Shown in pieces: positions 1 to 10,300 of a stretch of 57,308 nt of DNA (positions are counted from its first letter, which is position 1; every line of letters starts with the position of its first letter). The notes under the pieces are model-generated. The model was not told the origin of the DNA. It searched no databases and worked only from the letters and a program-made list of their open reading frames with translations. Origin of the DNA: Bacteroidales bacterium (GTDB taxonomy: Bacteria > Bacteroidota > Bacteroidia > Bacteroidales > UBA932); assembly GCA_017464245.1 (NCBI GenBank), contig JAFUDV010000079.1, positions 1 to 57,308 of the forward strand, written 5' to 3'. The translations under genes and the position numbers were made by a program.

Positions 1-1421
1 ATGCGGGCCTGGACAATGTAGCCGCCCGCACGGGAGCGGATTTCACAGTCCTCGAACAGACAAGCTTCGGGATAGCCCCAGATATAGTCCACGTGCCCGG
101 CTATCAAGGAGTTGTGCACCCATACCTTGCCTTTGCACAGGAAAGTGTCCTGCCAGGAAATCAGGGAGCAATCCTCCACTGTGAGCCGATACTGGGAGTT
201 GAAGTAGATGGTCTCCGCCTGGCCTTTGTGTGAAGGGATGGAATACGTATTCTCGATGGTCAGGTTCTCCAGGACCAGGTTGTCGCAGCCTTCCACGAGG
301 AAAACGCCGCGTCCGCCGGATTTGCCGATGGACTTGCCCAAGGCGGGACGGGCCGATACGGACGCGCCGGAACCGGTCTCGTAAGAGTCATTGTTGGGGT
401 AGGCGATGACGGTCTTCTCCCGGGACGCACCCTGGATGGTCACGTTGTTCTTATTGCGGAGGAACAGCAGTTCCCGATAGGTTCCCTCGCCAATCTCGAT
501 GGTAACGGCGTCATCCTTCCCTACCGCACGGCTGATGTGGCTCAACGCCCCCTGCACGGTGCAGAAGTCGCCGGACCCGTCGGCCGCAACCTTGAACACC
601 TTCCCGGAGGGGGCTGCCTTCACGGTGAAGGGCATGTCGTCCTTCCGTACAGCCTTGCCCGCAACAGACTCATCCACCGTCACATAATAGCTCTCACCGA
701 AAGCAAGGGCTTCATTGTGCAACTTGATCTCCAGCGTCTTACCAACAACCCGGAAAGGGGTATAATGGACAATGCGGTACTGGTTGCTGTGGAGGGCATC
801 CATGAAGGTGTGGAAAGAAGAGTCATTGTTGATGGCGATCATGCCGGCGTCCGCATCGGCCCCTTTGGGGATCATCGTGCCGTCGGAGAGCATCTCCACC
901 TTGGAGATATCGGCCAGGTCAATCCTGTCCACCAGGGTTCCGTCGCTCTTGAACACCTGCACGAGGCCGGATGTACCGAGAACAGGCGCCTTGTCGAACG
1001 GGATGACCAGCGGGGCGTCCACGCACAGGACCGTAGCGGACGGATCCTGCGGCAAAGGCTGAGTTCCCTCCGTTTTCGCCTGGATGGGCGTACTGTAGGC
1101 CGATGAGCCTGAAGCGTTAGTGGCGCAGACAGAGAAGGTGTATACGGTTCCTTTCTCCAGCGAGTTCACCGTACAGTTCCGGGTCTTTTCAGTATTCTCG
1201 GCTACCGTGGTCCCGTCCTTCGCTAGTTTCCAGCCATAGGACATAGCGCCAACAACTGGGTCCCACTGGAAAGTGAGGCTCGTCTCGCCCGCCTTGTTCA
1301 GTTTCACGTTCTGCGGAACGGAAGGAACCGGCTGCTCCGGGTTCGGAGTGACCGGTTCCTCTCCTTTTCCGCAGGCGCTGACGGCGACTATCGCCATCAT
1401 GGCTGCGAATACGTTTCTCAT
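1..1421 (-). CDS. Pectin methylesterase (CE8) lipoprotein with FN3 domain, partial
   Basis: The start is ATG at 1421, and the stop lies beyond the left edge; about 473 residues are visible. The N-terminus is a lipoprotein signal with VSAC at residues 14-17. A fibronectin type III-like module follows at about 38-115, then a beta-sandwich linker to about 265, then a CE8 beta-helix. The CE8 part shows ADGSGDF near its start, the QDT motif in WQDTF and a variant DYIWG in place of the usual DFIFG, so the two catalytic aspartates appear present. CE8 enzymes remove methyl groups from homogalacturonan. The start overlaps the exuT stop (TAATG), so it is the last visible gene of the pectin operon. The FN3-like module resembles that of the PL1 lipoprotein at 15817-17694. 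Confidence 0.88.
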   Translation of the reverse strand, partial: MRNVFAAMMAIVAVSACGKGEEPVTPNPEQPVPSVPQNVKLNKAGETSLTFQWDPVVGAMSYGWKLAKDGTTVAENTEKTRNCTVNSLEKGTVYTFSVCATNASGSSAYSTPIQAKTEGTQPLPQDPSATVLCVDAPLVIPFDKAPVLGTSGLVQVFKSDGTLVDRIDLADISKVEMLSDGTMIPKGADADAGMIAINNDSSFHTFMDALHSNQYRIVHYTPFRVVGKTLEIKLHNEALAFGESYYVTVDESVAGKAVRKDDMPFTVKAAPSGKVFKVAADGSGDFCTVQGALSHISRAVGKDDAVTIEIGEGTYRELLFLRNKNNVTIQGASREKTVIAYPNNDSYETGSGASVSARPALGKSIGKSGGRGVFLVEGCDNLVLENLTIENTYSIPSHKGQAETIYFNSQYRLTVEDCSLISWQDTFLCKGKVWVHNSLIAGHVDYIWGYPEACLFEDCEIRSRAGGYIVQAR

Positions 1422-2875
1422 TACACCTCGATCGGCTTGTACTTCGGCACCAGCGCCTTCATGATGGACCAGGCGATGAGGTAGGCCACACCGCAGAAGC
1501 AGAACATGATGAAGTAGCCCGCCGGCTTGCCTTCGAATCCGAGGAAGTGGAAGGCGGCCCCGGCGTTGTGGGCATAGGTGAACAGGTTGCCTGCCACATT
1601 CTGGATGATCATGGAGCCCACGCCGCCCGCCATGGCACCGATGCCGGTGATGGTGGCGATGGTGCTCTTCGGGAACATGTCGCGGATGGTGTAGAACTGT
1701 TTCGCGCTCCAGGCCTGATGGCCCGCACCGGCGAGGCCGATGAGGATGGCCGGCCACCACGGGGAGTTCAGGTTCACGCCCAGCGGCTGCGCGAAGAGCG
1801 CGGCGATCGGGAAGAAGGCGAAGATGAGCATCGCGAGCATCCGGCCCGCATACGGATTCATCCCCTTCTTTTCTACGAAGATCTTGGGCAGATAGCCACC
1901 GAAGATGGAAATCACGGTCACGATGGCGTAGAGCGTGAAGATCAGGCCCTGACCCAGACCGGAGGTCGCGGGGGCGTTGAACTGGTTGCTGAAGTAGGAA
2001 GGCGCCCAGAACAGGAAGAACCACCACACGCCGTCGGTGAAGAACTTGCCGGCGATGAAGGACCAGGTCTGCTTGTACTTGAAGCACTGGATCATCGGGA
2101 TGGTCTTCTCCTCGGCCAGGGCGGCCTTCTCGGCCGCTTCGGCGGCATCGTCCTGATGGATGTATTCCAGTTCGGCCTCGTTCACGCGCTTGGAATTCTC
2201 GGGCTTTTCATACATGAAAGCCCAGAAGAACATCCAGATGAAGCCCAGGCCGCCGATGATGATGAAGGCCCATTCCCAGCCGAACTTGACGGCCAGCGGC
2301 GGGATTAGCAGCGGAGCGGCGAGCGCGCCCACGGAAGCGCCGGCATTGAAGATGGACGTCGCGAAGGCGCGGTCCTTCTTCGGGAAATACTCGGCCGTGA
2401 CCTTGATGGCGGCCGGGAAGTTGCCGGATTCACCGAGGGCCAGGATGCCCCGGCACAGCAGGAACAGATAGACGGAAGTCGTGGAGACAGCGAGGGCCAC
2501 ATTGCTGCCCGCCTCGACGGCGCGCATGGCCGCCACGCTGTCCAGGCCGGTCAGATGAGCCGTCGCCCAGCCGCAGGCGGCGTGGAGGCACGCGCCGGCG
2601 GACCAGACGCCGATGGAGATCAGGTAACCCTTCTTGGTGCCCATCCAGTCCACGAACTTGCCCGCGAACAGGCAGCAGATCGCATAGAAGATGGAGAAGA
2701 AGGAGGTGATGGTGCCATAGTTGGCATCCGTCCAATGGAATTCGGGCTTGATGAATTCCTCGTACGTGAGGGACAGGACCTGGCGGTCCAGGTAGTTGAC
2801 GGTCGTCGCCACGAAGAGCAGCGAGCACAGCCACCAACGCCAGTTGGTCATCAGTTTTTTCTGCGTTTCACCCAT
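1421..2875 (-). CDS. exuT: Hexuronate transporter, MFS (ExuT-like)
   Basis: The protein is 484 residues with about 12 hydrophobic segments. It opens with the anion:cation symporter signature NYLDRQ at 27-32, and GESGNFPAA is typical of the ExuT/glucarate transporter group. It would bring galacturonate or glucuronate across the inner membrane in symport with H+. It follows uxaB by 21 bp and overlaps the downstream pectin methylesterase start. The neighbours uxaC, uxaA and uxaB make galacturonate the most likely substrate; other hexuronates cannot be excluded from sequence alone. Confidence 0.88.
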   Translation of the reverse strand: MGETQKKLMTNWRWWLCSLLFVATTVNYLDRQVLSLTYEEFIKPEFHWTDANYGTITSFFSIFYAICCLFAGKFVDWMGTKKGYLISIGVWSAGACLHAACGWATAHLTGLDSVAAMRAVEAGSNVALAVSTTSVYLFLLCRGILALGESGNFPAAIKVTAEYFPKKDRAFATSIFNAGASVGALAAPLLIPPLAVKFGWEWAFIIIGGLGFIWMFFWAFMYEKPENSKRVNEAELEYIHQDDAAEAAEKAALAEEKTIPMIQCFKYKQTWSFIAGKFFTDGVWWFFLFWAPSYFSNQFNAPATSGLGQGLIFTLYAIVTVISIFGGYLPKIFVEKKGMNPYAGRMLAMLIFAFFPIAALFAQPLGVNLNSPWWPAILIGLAGAGHQAWSAKQFYTIRDMFPKSTIATITGIGAMAGGVGSMIIQNVAGNLFTYAHNAGAAFHFLGFEGKPAGYFIMFCFCGVAYLIAWSIMKALVPKYKPIEV

Positions 2876-2896
2876 ATCTTGTCAGATTTTAGATTG

Positions 2897-4342
2897 CTAG
2901 ATGACAGAACGCACGGCGGCGCGCATGCCCTCGGCCTGGATCAGGGCCAGGTCGGCGGTCAGCAGGTCGGTGAGACCGGGAATGGCATTGAGGTTCTCGC
3001 CCCAGATGAATTCGTCGGCGAGGACACCCTCGGCAACCTTCCGGACGTCGCCGTCGGCCCAGAGGTCCTTGAGCAGTTCCATGATCTTGGGATCGTCGTT
3101 CGGGACGATGTCCACGTCCCCGCGCTTGCCGCCCTTGTAGTAGGTGCAGATGGCGGCGAGGCCCAGGACGATGCCCTTCGGCAGTTCGCCCTTGCGCTCC
3201 AGGTAAGTCTTGAGACCGGGCAGGTCGCGCGTCTTGAACTTCGGGAAGGAGTTGAGCATGATGCTCGTCACGAAGTGCTTCACGAACGGGTTGCGGAAGC
3301 GCTCCATCACGTCGTGGCCGAACTTCTCCAGTTCCTCCTTCGGGAGGTTCAGGGTCGGGAGGAGTTCCTCGAACATGACCTTCTTCACGAACGGGCCGAC
3401 TTCGGGATCCTCGCAGCACTCCTTCACGGTATCCAGTCCGCTCAGGTAGCCGACCGGCGACAGAACGGTGTGAGGGCCGTTCAGCAGGGTCACCTTCCGC
3501 TCGTGGTACGGAGCCTCAGACGGGACGAACAGCACGTGCAGGCCGGCCTTGTCGGCCGGGAACTCGGCGGCGACCTCCTTCGGCGCCTCGATCACCCACA
3601 GGTGGAAGATCTCGGCCTTGTCCAGCAGATGGTCGTCGTAGCCGGCGCGCTCGCACAGTTGCGCGGCGGTGTCGCGCGGATAACCCGGAACGATGCGGTC
3701 CACGAGCGTGCTGTACACGCCGCAGGCGTTCTCGAACCAGTTCCGGAAGCCCTCACCGAGGTTCCACAGGTCGATGTACTGACGGATGCACTCCTTCAGG
3801 TGCTTGCCGTTCTCGAAGATGAGCTCGCAAGGGAAGATGATGAAACCCTTGTCCATGGCACCGTTAAAATGCTGATACCGATGATAAAGCAGCTGCGTGA
3901 GCTTGCCGGGATAAGAAGCGGCCGGTGCATCGTCCAGTTTGCAGGCCGGGTCGAAGGCGATGCCCGCCTCGGTCGTGTTGGAGATCACGAAGCGCATTTC
4001 CGGCTGCTCGGCGAGCTTCAGGTAAGCCTGGAAGTCCTCGTAAGGGTTGATGCCGCGGCTGATGACGTCGATCAGGTCCACGCTGTCCACGGGCTGTCCG
4101 TCCTGGAGACCCTGGAGATTCAGGTGATAGAGGCCGTCCTGTTCGTTGAGCCAGCCGACCATGCCCTTCTCGATGGGCTGGACCACGACGACGGAGGCGT
4201 TGAAATCCGTCTTCTGGTTGGTCTTCCAGATGATCCACTCGATGAACGCGCGGAGGAAGTTTCCTTCGCCGAACTGGATGATTTTCTCGGTGTACTGTTT
4301 CGCCTGCGGGGCGGAGGTACGGTTTAGTCTTTCCATATCCAT
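2897..4342 (-). CDS. uxaB: Tagaturonate reductase UxaB
   Basis: This 481-residue protein belongs to the mannitol dehydrogenase/UxaB family. The N-terminal IIQFGEGNFLRAF is the family's nucleotide-binding start. It reduces D-tagaturonate to D-altronate with NADH in the cytoplasm, the second step of galacturonate catabolism. It starts 3 bp after the uxaA stop. An in-frame ATG two codons downstream is an equal candidate start. Length and gene order (uxaC-uxaA-uxaB-exuT) match the pathway and leave little doubt. Confidence 0.93.
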   Translation of the reverse strand: MDMERLNRTSAPQAKQYTEKIIQFGEGNFLRAFIEWIIWKTNQKTDFNASVVVVQPIEKGMVGWLNEQDGLYHLNLQGLQDGQPVDSVDLIDVISRGINPYEDFQAYLKLAEQPEMRFVISNTTEAGIAFDPACKLDDAPAASYPGKLTQLLYHRYQHFNGAMDKGFIIFPCELIFENGKHLKECIRQYIDLWNLGEGFRNWFENACGVYSTLVDRIVPGYPRDTAAQLCERAGYDDHLLDKAEIFHLWVIEAPKEVAAEFPADKAGLHVLFVPSEAPYHERKVTLLNGPHTVLSPVGYLSGLDTVKECCEDPEVGPFVKKVMFEELLPTLNLPKEELEKFGHDVMERFRNPFVKHFVTSIMLNSFPKFKTRDLPGLKTYLERKGELPKGIVLGLAAICTYYKGGKRGDVDIVPNDDPKIMELLKDLWADGDVRKVAEGVLADEFIWGENLNAIPGLTDLLTADLALIQAEGMRAAVRSVI

Positions 4343-4345
4343 GTG

Positions 4346-5875
4346 TTATAAAGTTACTCCTTGTTTAAAGATGGCGATTTCGCGGTAGGCGTTCTTCTCG
4401 TTGTTCACAGGTTCGCCGGAAGCGGCCGCCAGCACGAAGTCGATGAAACGGCCGGCGACGGAATCCATGGGCTCGTCCTGCGCGAGGACGCCGGCATTGA
4501 AGTCGATCCAGCCCGGCTTGTTCACCGAAAGCGGGGTGTTCGTGGAAATCTTCATCGTCGGGACGAAACTCCCGAACGGGGTGCCGCGGCCGGTGGTGAA
4601 CAGAACGATCTGGCAGCCGGAGGCGGCCAGGGCAGTCGAAGCCACGAGGTCGTTCCCGGGTGCGCTGAGAAGGTTCAAGCCCTTGACCTGCAGGCGTTCG
4701 CCATATCTCAGAACGCCGCGGACGATGCTCTTGCCGCACTTCTGCGTGCAGCCGAGGGATTTCTCTTCCAGCGTGGAGATGCCGCCGGCCTTGTTGCCCG
4801 GCGAAGGGTTCTCGTACACCGGCATCCCCTGCTTCATGAAATACTCCTTGAAGTCGTTGATCAGGAGGACCGTCTTGTCGAACGTAGCCACGTCCTGGCA
4901 GCGGTTCATCAGGATGGTCTCGGCCCCGAACATCTCGGGGACCTCGGTCAGGACGGTCGTGCCGCCCTGGGCGACAATCCAGTCTGAAAACACGCCGAGG
5001 AGCGGATTGGCGGTGATGCCGGACAGGCCATCGGAGCCGCCGCACTTGAGTCCCACACGGAGTTCCGACACGGGAACGTCCTCGCGCTGGTCCTTCGAAC
5101 ACACGGCGAAGATCTCGCGCAGCTGCTGCAGTCCATATTCCACTTCGTCGGAAACCTCCTGCGTCTTGAACATCCGCACCCGGCTTTCATCGACGGGACC
5201 CACCAGCTCGCGGAAAGCGTCCAGCTGGTTGTTCTCGCAGCCGAGGCTCACCACCAGCACGCCGCCGGCGTTGGGATGGTGCACCATGTCCGCGAGGACG
5301 GTCCGGGTATTCTCGTGGTCCGCGCCGAGCTGGGAGCAGCCGTAGTTGTGCGGGAACGCGACGACGGCATCGACACTCCCCTCCTTCCCGGCGATTTCCG
5401 CCTTGAAGCGGTTCACGATCTCCTGGCAGATGCCGTTGACACAGCCCACGGTCGGGATCACCCAGATCTGGTTCCGGATCCCCACCTGCCCGTCGGAGCG
5501 GCGGAATCCTTTAAACGTAACCGTCTTTTGACCTCCGCGGACTAAAACTTTTTCCGGCTGAAAAATGCCGGAAAAAGTTTTGTCCGACTCCGGTCTGATA
5601 AAAGACGGTTCGTACTTGTACTCCAGCAGGCCCTCCAGATTCGTCTTGATGCAGGTGTGGTCCACCATCGTACCGGCGGCCGCATCGCGGGTCACATGCC
5701 CGATCGGGAAACCGTACTTGATGACGTTCTCCCCGGCCTTGAGGTCGTGGAGAACGATCTTATGCCCGCGGGGAATGTCCATCGACAAGGTCACGCCTTC
5801 CACCACAGCCCCCTTGGAAAGGTCCTGGAGGGCGACGGCGACGTTGTCGGCGGGGTTGATCTTGATATAATCCAT
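4346..5875 (-). CDS. uxaA: Altronate dehydratase UxaA
   Basis: The protein is 509 residues when started at MDYIKINP (5875); a longer in-frame extension would run into uxaC and is rejected. The N-terminal SAF-like domain covers about residues 1-95. The C-terminal altronate/galactarate dehydratase domain has NYGCSQLG and KCGGSDGLSG, the cysteine-containing family motifs. It dehydrates D-altronate to 2-keto-3-deoxy-D-gluconate, which KdgK (27138-28175) then phosphorylates. It starts 4 bp after the uxaC stop, so the genes are almost certainly co-transcribed. Confidence 0.94.
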   Translation of the reverse strand: MDYIKINPADNVAVALQDLSKGAVVEGVTLSMDIPRGHKIVLHDLKAGENVIKYGFPIGHVTRDAAAGTMVDHTCIKTNLEGLLEYKYEPSFIRPESDKTFSGIFQPEKVLVRGGQKTVTFKGFRRSDGQVGIRNQIWVIPTVGCVNGICQEIVNRFKAEIAGKEGSVDAVVAFPHNYGCSQLGADHENTRTVLADMVHHPNAGGVLVVSLGCENNQLDAFRELVGPVDESRVRMFKTQEVSDEVEYGLQQLREIFAVCSKDQREDVPVSELRVGLKCGGSDGLSGITANPLLGVFSDWIVAQGGTTVLTEVPEMFGAETILMNRCQDVATFDKTVLLINDFKEYFMKQGMPVYENPSPGNKAGGISTLEEKSLGCTQKCGKSIVRGVLRYGERLQVKGLNLLSAPGNDLVASTALAASGCQIVLFTTGRGTPFGSFVPTMKISTNTPLSVNKPGWIDFNAGVLAQDEPMDSVAGRFIDFVLAAASGEPVNNEKNAYREIAIFKQGVTL

Positions 5876-5879
5876 AAAA

Positions 5880-7295
5880 CTAGAACCGGAAGTAGTTCTT
5901 CGCGTTGTTGTAGCAGATGTCCTCCACCATTTGGCCGATGAAATCGAGTTCGGAGGCCGGGAGCTTGCCCTGCTCGACATCCTTTCCGAAGACGTCGCAG
6001 AGAATGCGGCGGAAGTACTCGTGGCGCGGGTAGCTGATGAAGCTGCGGCTGTCCGTGAGCATGCCCACGAAGCGGCTGATGAGGCCCAGGTTCGAGAGGG
6101 AGTCCATCTGGCGGCGCATGCCCACTTCCTGGTCCAGGAACCACCAGCCGGAGCCGAACTGCATCTTGCCCGGGAAAGTGCCGTCGTTGAAGGTGTAGGC
6201 CATCGTCATCATGACGGCGTTGTCCTTCGGATTGAGGCAGTAGAGGATGGTCTTCGCCAGCTTGCCGGCCGCGGTCAGACGGTCGAAGAAGCGGTGGCCG
6301 GCCGCGGCGATATCCTGGTCGTGGATGGCGTCGTAACCGGTATCCGGGCCCACCTTCTCGAACATCGCCGTATTGTTGTTGCGGATCGCACCGATGTGGA
6401 ACTGCTGGGCCCAGCCGGCCTCGGCGTCCATGACGGCCTGGTCGAAGAGGAAGGCGCTGCGGAACTTCTCCAGCTCCTTCGCATTCGGAGCGATGCCCAT
6501 CAGGACCTTCTTGAAAATCAGTTCGATCTCGATCTCCTTGTAGTCGGCGGCGTAGAAATTCTCCAGGCCGTGGTCGGAGAGCTTGCAGCCGTTGGCGGCA
6601 AAATAGTCGTGGCGCTTCTGAAGGGCCTCCTGCAGGTCGGCATAGGAGTCGATTTCCATGCCCGCAGCCTCGCCAAGCTGCTCCAGATAAGCCTTGTAAG
6701 CCTTCGGGTTCTCGATGGCCATCGCCTTGTCCGGGCGCCAGGCGGGAATCACCTTCGTGCCGAAAGGCTCGGCGGCGATCTTCTTGTGCCAGCGGAGGTC
6801 GTCGGCCGGATCGTCGGTGGTGCACACCACCTCTACGCCGAAACGACGGATGAGGGCCTGGCCGCGGAACTCGGGCGTCGCCAGCTTCGCGTTGCACTCC
6901 TCGAAGATCTCGCGGGCCGTCGCCGGGCACAGGAGCTTGTCGATGCCGAACACGCGGCTCAGTTCCAGGTGCGTCCAGTGGTACAGCGGATTACGCATGG
7001 TATAGGGAACGGTCTCCGCCCACTTCTCGAAGGTCTCCCAAGCCGTGTGCTTGCCTCCGGTGAGATAATCCTCGGACACACCGTTGGCGCGCATCGCACG
7101 CCACTTGTAATGGTCGCCGTAGTGACCGTCCACCAGCCACAGCTGGGTGATGTCGCGGAACTGGATGTTCTCGGCAATCTGCTGCGGCACGAGGTGGCAG
7201 TGGTAGTCGATGATGGGCATTTTCGCCGCGTGCTCGTGGTAGAGCTTCCGGGCGGTCTCCGTCTGGAGCATGAAGTTGTCGTTGATGAAACTCAT
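5880..7295 (-). CDS. uxaC: Glucuronate isomerase UxaC
   Basis: The start is ATG at 7295 (MSFINDNFML), giving 471 residues, the usual length. The open frame extends upstream to 7361, but that part is the translation of a dispersed repeat (it reads CHSERSEES) and is not credible. The metal-binding IDYHCHL motif near residue 30 is typical of the amidohydrolase-like uronate isomerases. UxaC converts D-galacturonate to tagaturonate and D-glucuronate to fructuronate in the cytoplasm. It is the first catabolic gene after the polysaccharide-processing half of the operon. Confidence 0.94.
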   Translation of the reverse strand: MSFINDNFMLQTETARKLYHEHAAKMPIIDYHCHLVPQQIAENIQFRDITQLWLVDGHYGDHYKWRAMRANGVSEDYLTGGKHTAWETFEKWAETVPYTMRNPLYHWTHLELSRVFGIDKLLCPATAREIFEECNAKLATPEFRGQALIRRFGVEVVCTTDDPADDLRWHKKIAAEPFGTKVIPAWRPDKAMAIENPKAYKAYLEQLGEAAGMEIDSYADLQEALQKRHDYFAANGCKLSDHGLENFYAADYKEIEIELIFKKVLMGIAPNAKELEKFRSAFLFDQAVMDAEAGWAQQFHIGAIRNNNTAMFEKVGPDTGYDAIHDQDIAAAGHRFFDRLTAAGKLAKTILYCLNPKDNAVMMTMAYTFNDGTFPGKMQFGSGWWFLDQEVGMRRQMDSLSNLGLISRFVGMLTDSRSFISYPRHEYFRRILCDVFGKDVEQGKLPASELDFIGQMVEDICYNNAKNYFRF

Positions 7296-7310
7296 ATCTT
7301 TTTGTGTTTT

Positions 7311-7337
7311 AGATTCTTCGCTACGCTCAGAATGACA
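7311..7337. repeat. Dispersed intergenic repeat, copy 1
   Basis: This 27-bp unit (reading AGATTCTTCGCTACGCTCAG and then AATGACA) lies in the gap before uxaC. It matches the copy at 27106-27132 at 25 of 27 positions and is related to the arm of the larger hairpin element at 20536-20606. Its translated form (HSERSEES) is a familiar spurious peptide in many genomes, which fits a dispersed palindromic repeat. Confidence 0.85.
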
Positions 7338-7385
7338 ATGGGAAGAGAGTCGGGGTATCACCCCCGGCTCCCTTTGTAAAACCTC

Positions 7386-10300
7386 CTACTGGTTCGTGTA
7401 GTAGATGCGGTAGAAGCGGAGACCGTTCTCCGGGGCGGTGATGATTACCTCGCCGGCCGCGACGCTGAACTCCAGCACCTCAGGGGCATTCGAGGAGAAG
7501 CCGCCGGGCTGCTTCTGCGTGTCATCACCCACGGTTACGGCGACCGTACGGTCCATCGCAGCGGCACTGCCGGTATTGGAGGACGTGATCTTCAGCGTTC
7601 CCTGTCCGGGAGCCGTGAACTTGAAGTAACGGTCCATGTCACCGCTCTTTCCGCCGAACTGGATGAAAGTCGTGTTGTACTTGCTCTTCGAGCCGGAGTG
7701 GAACAGGAGTCCGTTCAGGGTCAGGTCGATGTTCGTGATGTCCGCATTGGCGGCGCCCAGGGCGCCCAGGGCCTCCTGCCAGTCGGAAGCGGAGAAGTCC
7801 CAGTCATATTCGACCACGGCCGGCGCTCCGGACATGTACGTAAACTCAATCTTGTAGAAGCGGAGACCGTTCTCGGGGCGGTGATCACCACCTCGCCGGC
7901 CGCAACGCTGAACTCCAGCACCTCAGGGGCATTCGAGGAGAAGCCGCCGGGCTGCTTCTGCGTGTCGTCACCGACGGTCACGGCGACCGTACGGTCCATC
8001 GCGGCGGCACTGCCGGTATTGGAAGAGGTGATCCTGAGCGTTCCCTGCTCGGGGGCCGTAAACTTGAAGTAACGGTCCATCTCGCCGCTCTTGCCGCCGA
8101 ACTGGAAGAACGTCGTATTGTACTTGCTCTTGGAGCCGGAGTGCAGCGTCAGTCCGTCATAAGTGATATCCCAGTTGGTGATATCCGTATTGGCAGCGCC
8201 GTACTCACCGAATTTCTCCTGCCAGTCGGCCGCGGAGAAGTCCCAGGTCAGCGTGACCTCGGTCATTTCGCCGGCACCGCCCTTCGGCTGGATGGCGAAG
8301 GAGGCGTTGGCCTTCTCGGAAGCGACATAGTACAGGTCGGTTTCGGCCGGGAAGGCCTGGACCGTGAAGTTGTACAGACCGGCCTTGAGCTCGGCGATAT
8401 CCTCGGCAGGGACGGTGAAGCTGAGTTCCGTCTGCGGATCCTGGGTGCGCTTGTTGAACACGACCACATAGTGATCGGCATTCGGGATGGCCTCCCAGGT
8501 GATGGTCACCGCGGTCTCGTCGCCCTCGGTGAGGGTGACGGGCTCCACGACGGGCTTCGGAGTCTCCAGGACCTTGTCCAGGGCCAGGGTATCCTCGCTC
8601 CAGCCCAGTTTGGTGATGGTCACGGCGCCGGTGGCATAGAGATAGACGGTACCCTCGCCGGAAACTTCGGGAATGACCACCTTCTGGACCTCCGGATTGG
8701 CACCGGAAACACCCACGCTGCCCTGCACGGCCAGGCCGTTGTCATCATAGAGGGCGACCACGACGGTGGCACCGGTCTTGTCGGTGTCGCTGAGGAGGAT
8801 ATCCACGGAACCGGGCGCATTCACCTTGAAGGAAGCGTAGCCTTCGGTCGGGACTCCCTTGCGGGTCAGGACGGAGGCCTGCTTGAAGGTGATGCCGCCG
8901 TCGGCATTGAGCGGAGTGGCCTCGGTACCCACGAGCATGAGTTCGTCGCGCACGCGGGAATTCTTCACGTCACCGGCGAAGAGGCTGGCATCCTGGAGGT
9001 TCCAAGTGTGGGCGGAAGTGATCACGTTCTGCGTGAGGTCTTCCGGCTTCTCCACGTACTGGATCCACCACTTGGAAGCACCCACCTTGCCTTCGATGAG
9101 GTCCTGGGCGGCCAGCTGGAAGAAGTTGCCCTTGGAGTTGTAGCACGGATCCACGTTCATCGTCACGAAACCGGCCGCCTGGGCGGAAATCTTGGTGAAG
9201 AAATCCTTGCCATGGGCATAGCTGTAGTTGCCGGAAGCGTTGCGGAAGGTCGGCTCCACGGTGTTGGCGTTGTTCTGGAACAACTGGGCCTTATCGACTT
9301 CGTCGCCGGTCTTGCCGCCGTTCTCGTACAGGAACAGGTTGTTCTTCAGCGTCATCTCGTGGGGAACGCGCACGGCGAAGAAGCCGCGGTTGTTGCCGTC
9401 ATCCATCGTGGCGATGTTCTTCACGGTGTTGTTCTCGAAGTCGATGTGTCCGATCTTGATGGCGTCGGAGGCGTCGATACGGAACATGGTGCGGATACCG
9501 TCGTAGATGGTGTTGTTCACAAACGCGATCTCGTCGATCTCGGTGGTCTTGCGGATGTCCACCGCGTCGCCGCCGCTTCCGATGATGCCGTACATGTCGC
9601 AGGAGTCGAACAGGAGCTGGCCGATCTTCACCACGTTGTCGTTGTTTCCGTAGAAGAAACCGCCCATGAAGTTGGTGATCTCGCAGTTCACGAACTTGAT
9701 GCTGCCGACGACCGGGCTGCCGCCGGTGTGCTCCACGATGCGGGAACCGGCCACGCCGTCGAACTTGATGTTCTCGAAGTAAAGGTCGGCATTGGCCTCG
9801 GCCAGGTCGGCGGTGAGTTCCACCTTGCCCTGGACGACCGGCTTGGTACCGTCGGGGCCCAGTTCACCGACGAGGGTGAGGCTCTCGGCCGGTTTCGCGG
9901 TGCCCATGGAATACGGAGTCTCGCTGTAGGAGATGTAGTAGTTGCCACCGGCGGAGACGGCGGTCTTCAGCTCGTCGGAGCTGGTGATGACCGTCGCGCT
10001 CCCCTGCTCTGCCTTGGTCCAGGCGTCCACGGTACCGCGGGAGGCGCTCATGTAGAAGAGGGTGATCTGGTACTCGGTGGAAGGAACCAGGCCGTCGATG
10101 GTGGCGGCGGCGGCATCGGCCTCGGAGGAGGAGATGTCCTTCCGGACGGTCTTCCCGCCCTTGACGGGGACGGCGGAGAGTTCGGTCACCTCGGTGTAGT
10201 CGGACACTTCGTTGCTCCAGGCGAGGGAAACGGAGGAAGTGCTGCGGCCCTTGATTTCCAGATACAGGTTGTCCTTGACCGCATAGGTCTTCACGGAACC

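Noticed and set aside
7296-7361. N-terminal extension of uxaC
   Set aside because: It is a translation of the dispersed repeat (CHSERSEES). UxaC has its normal length from 7295.
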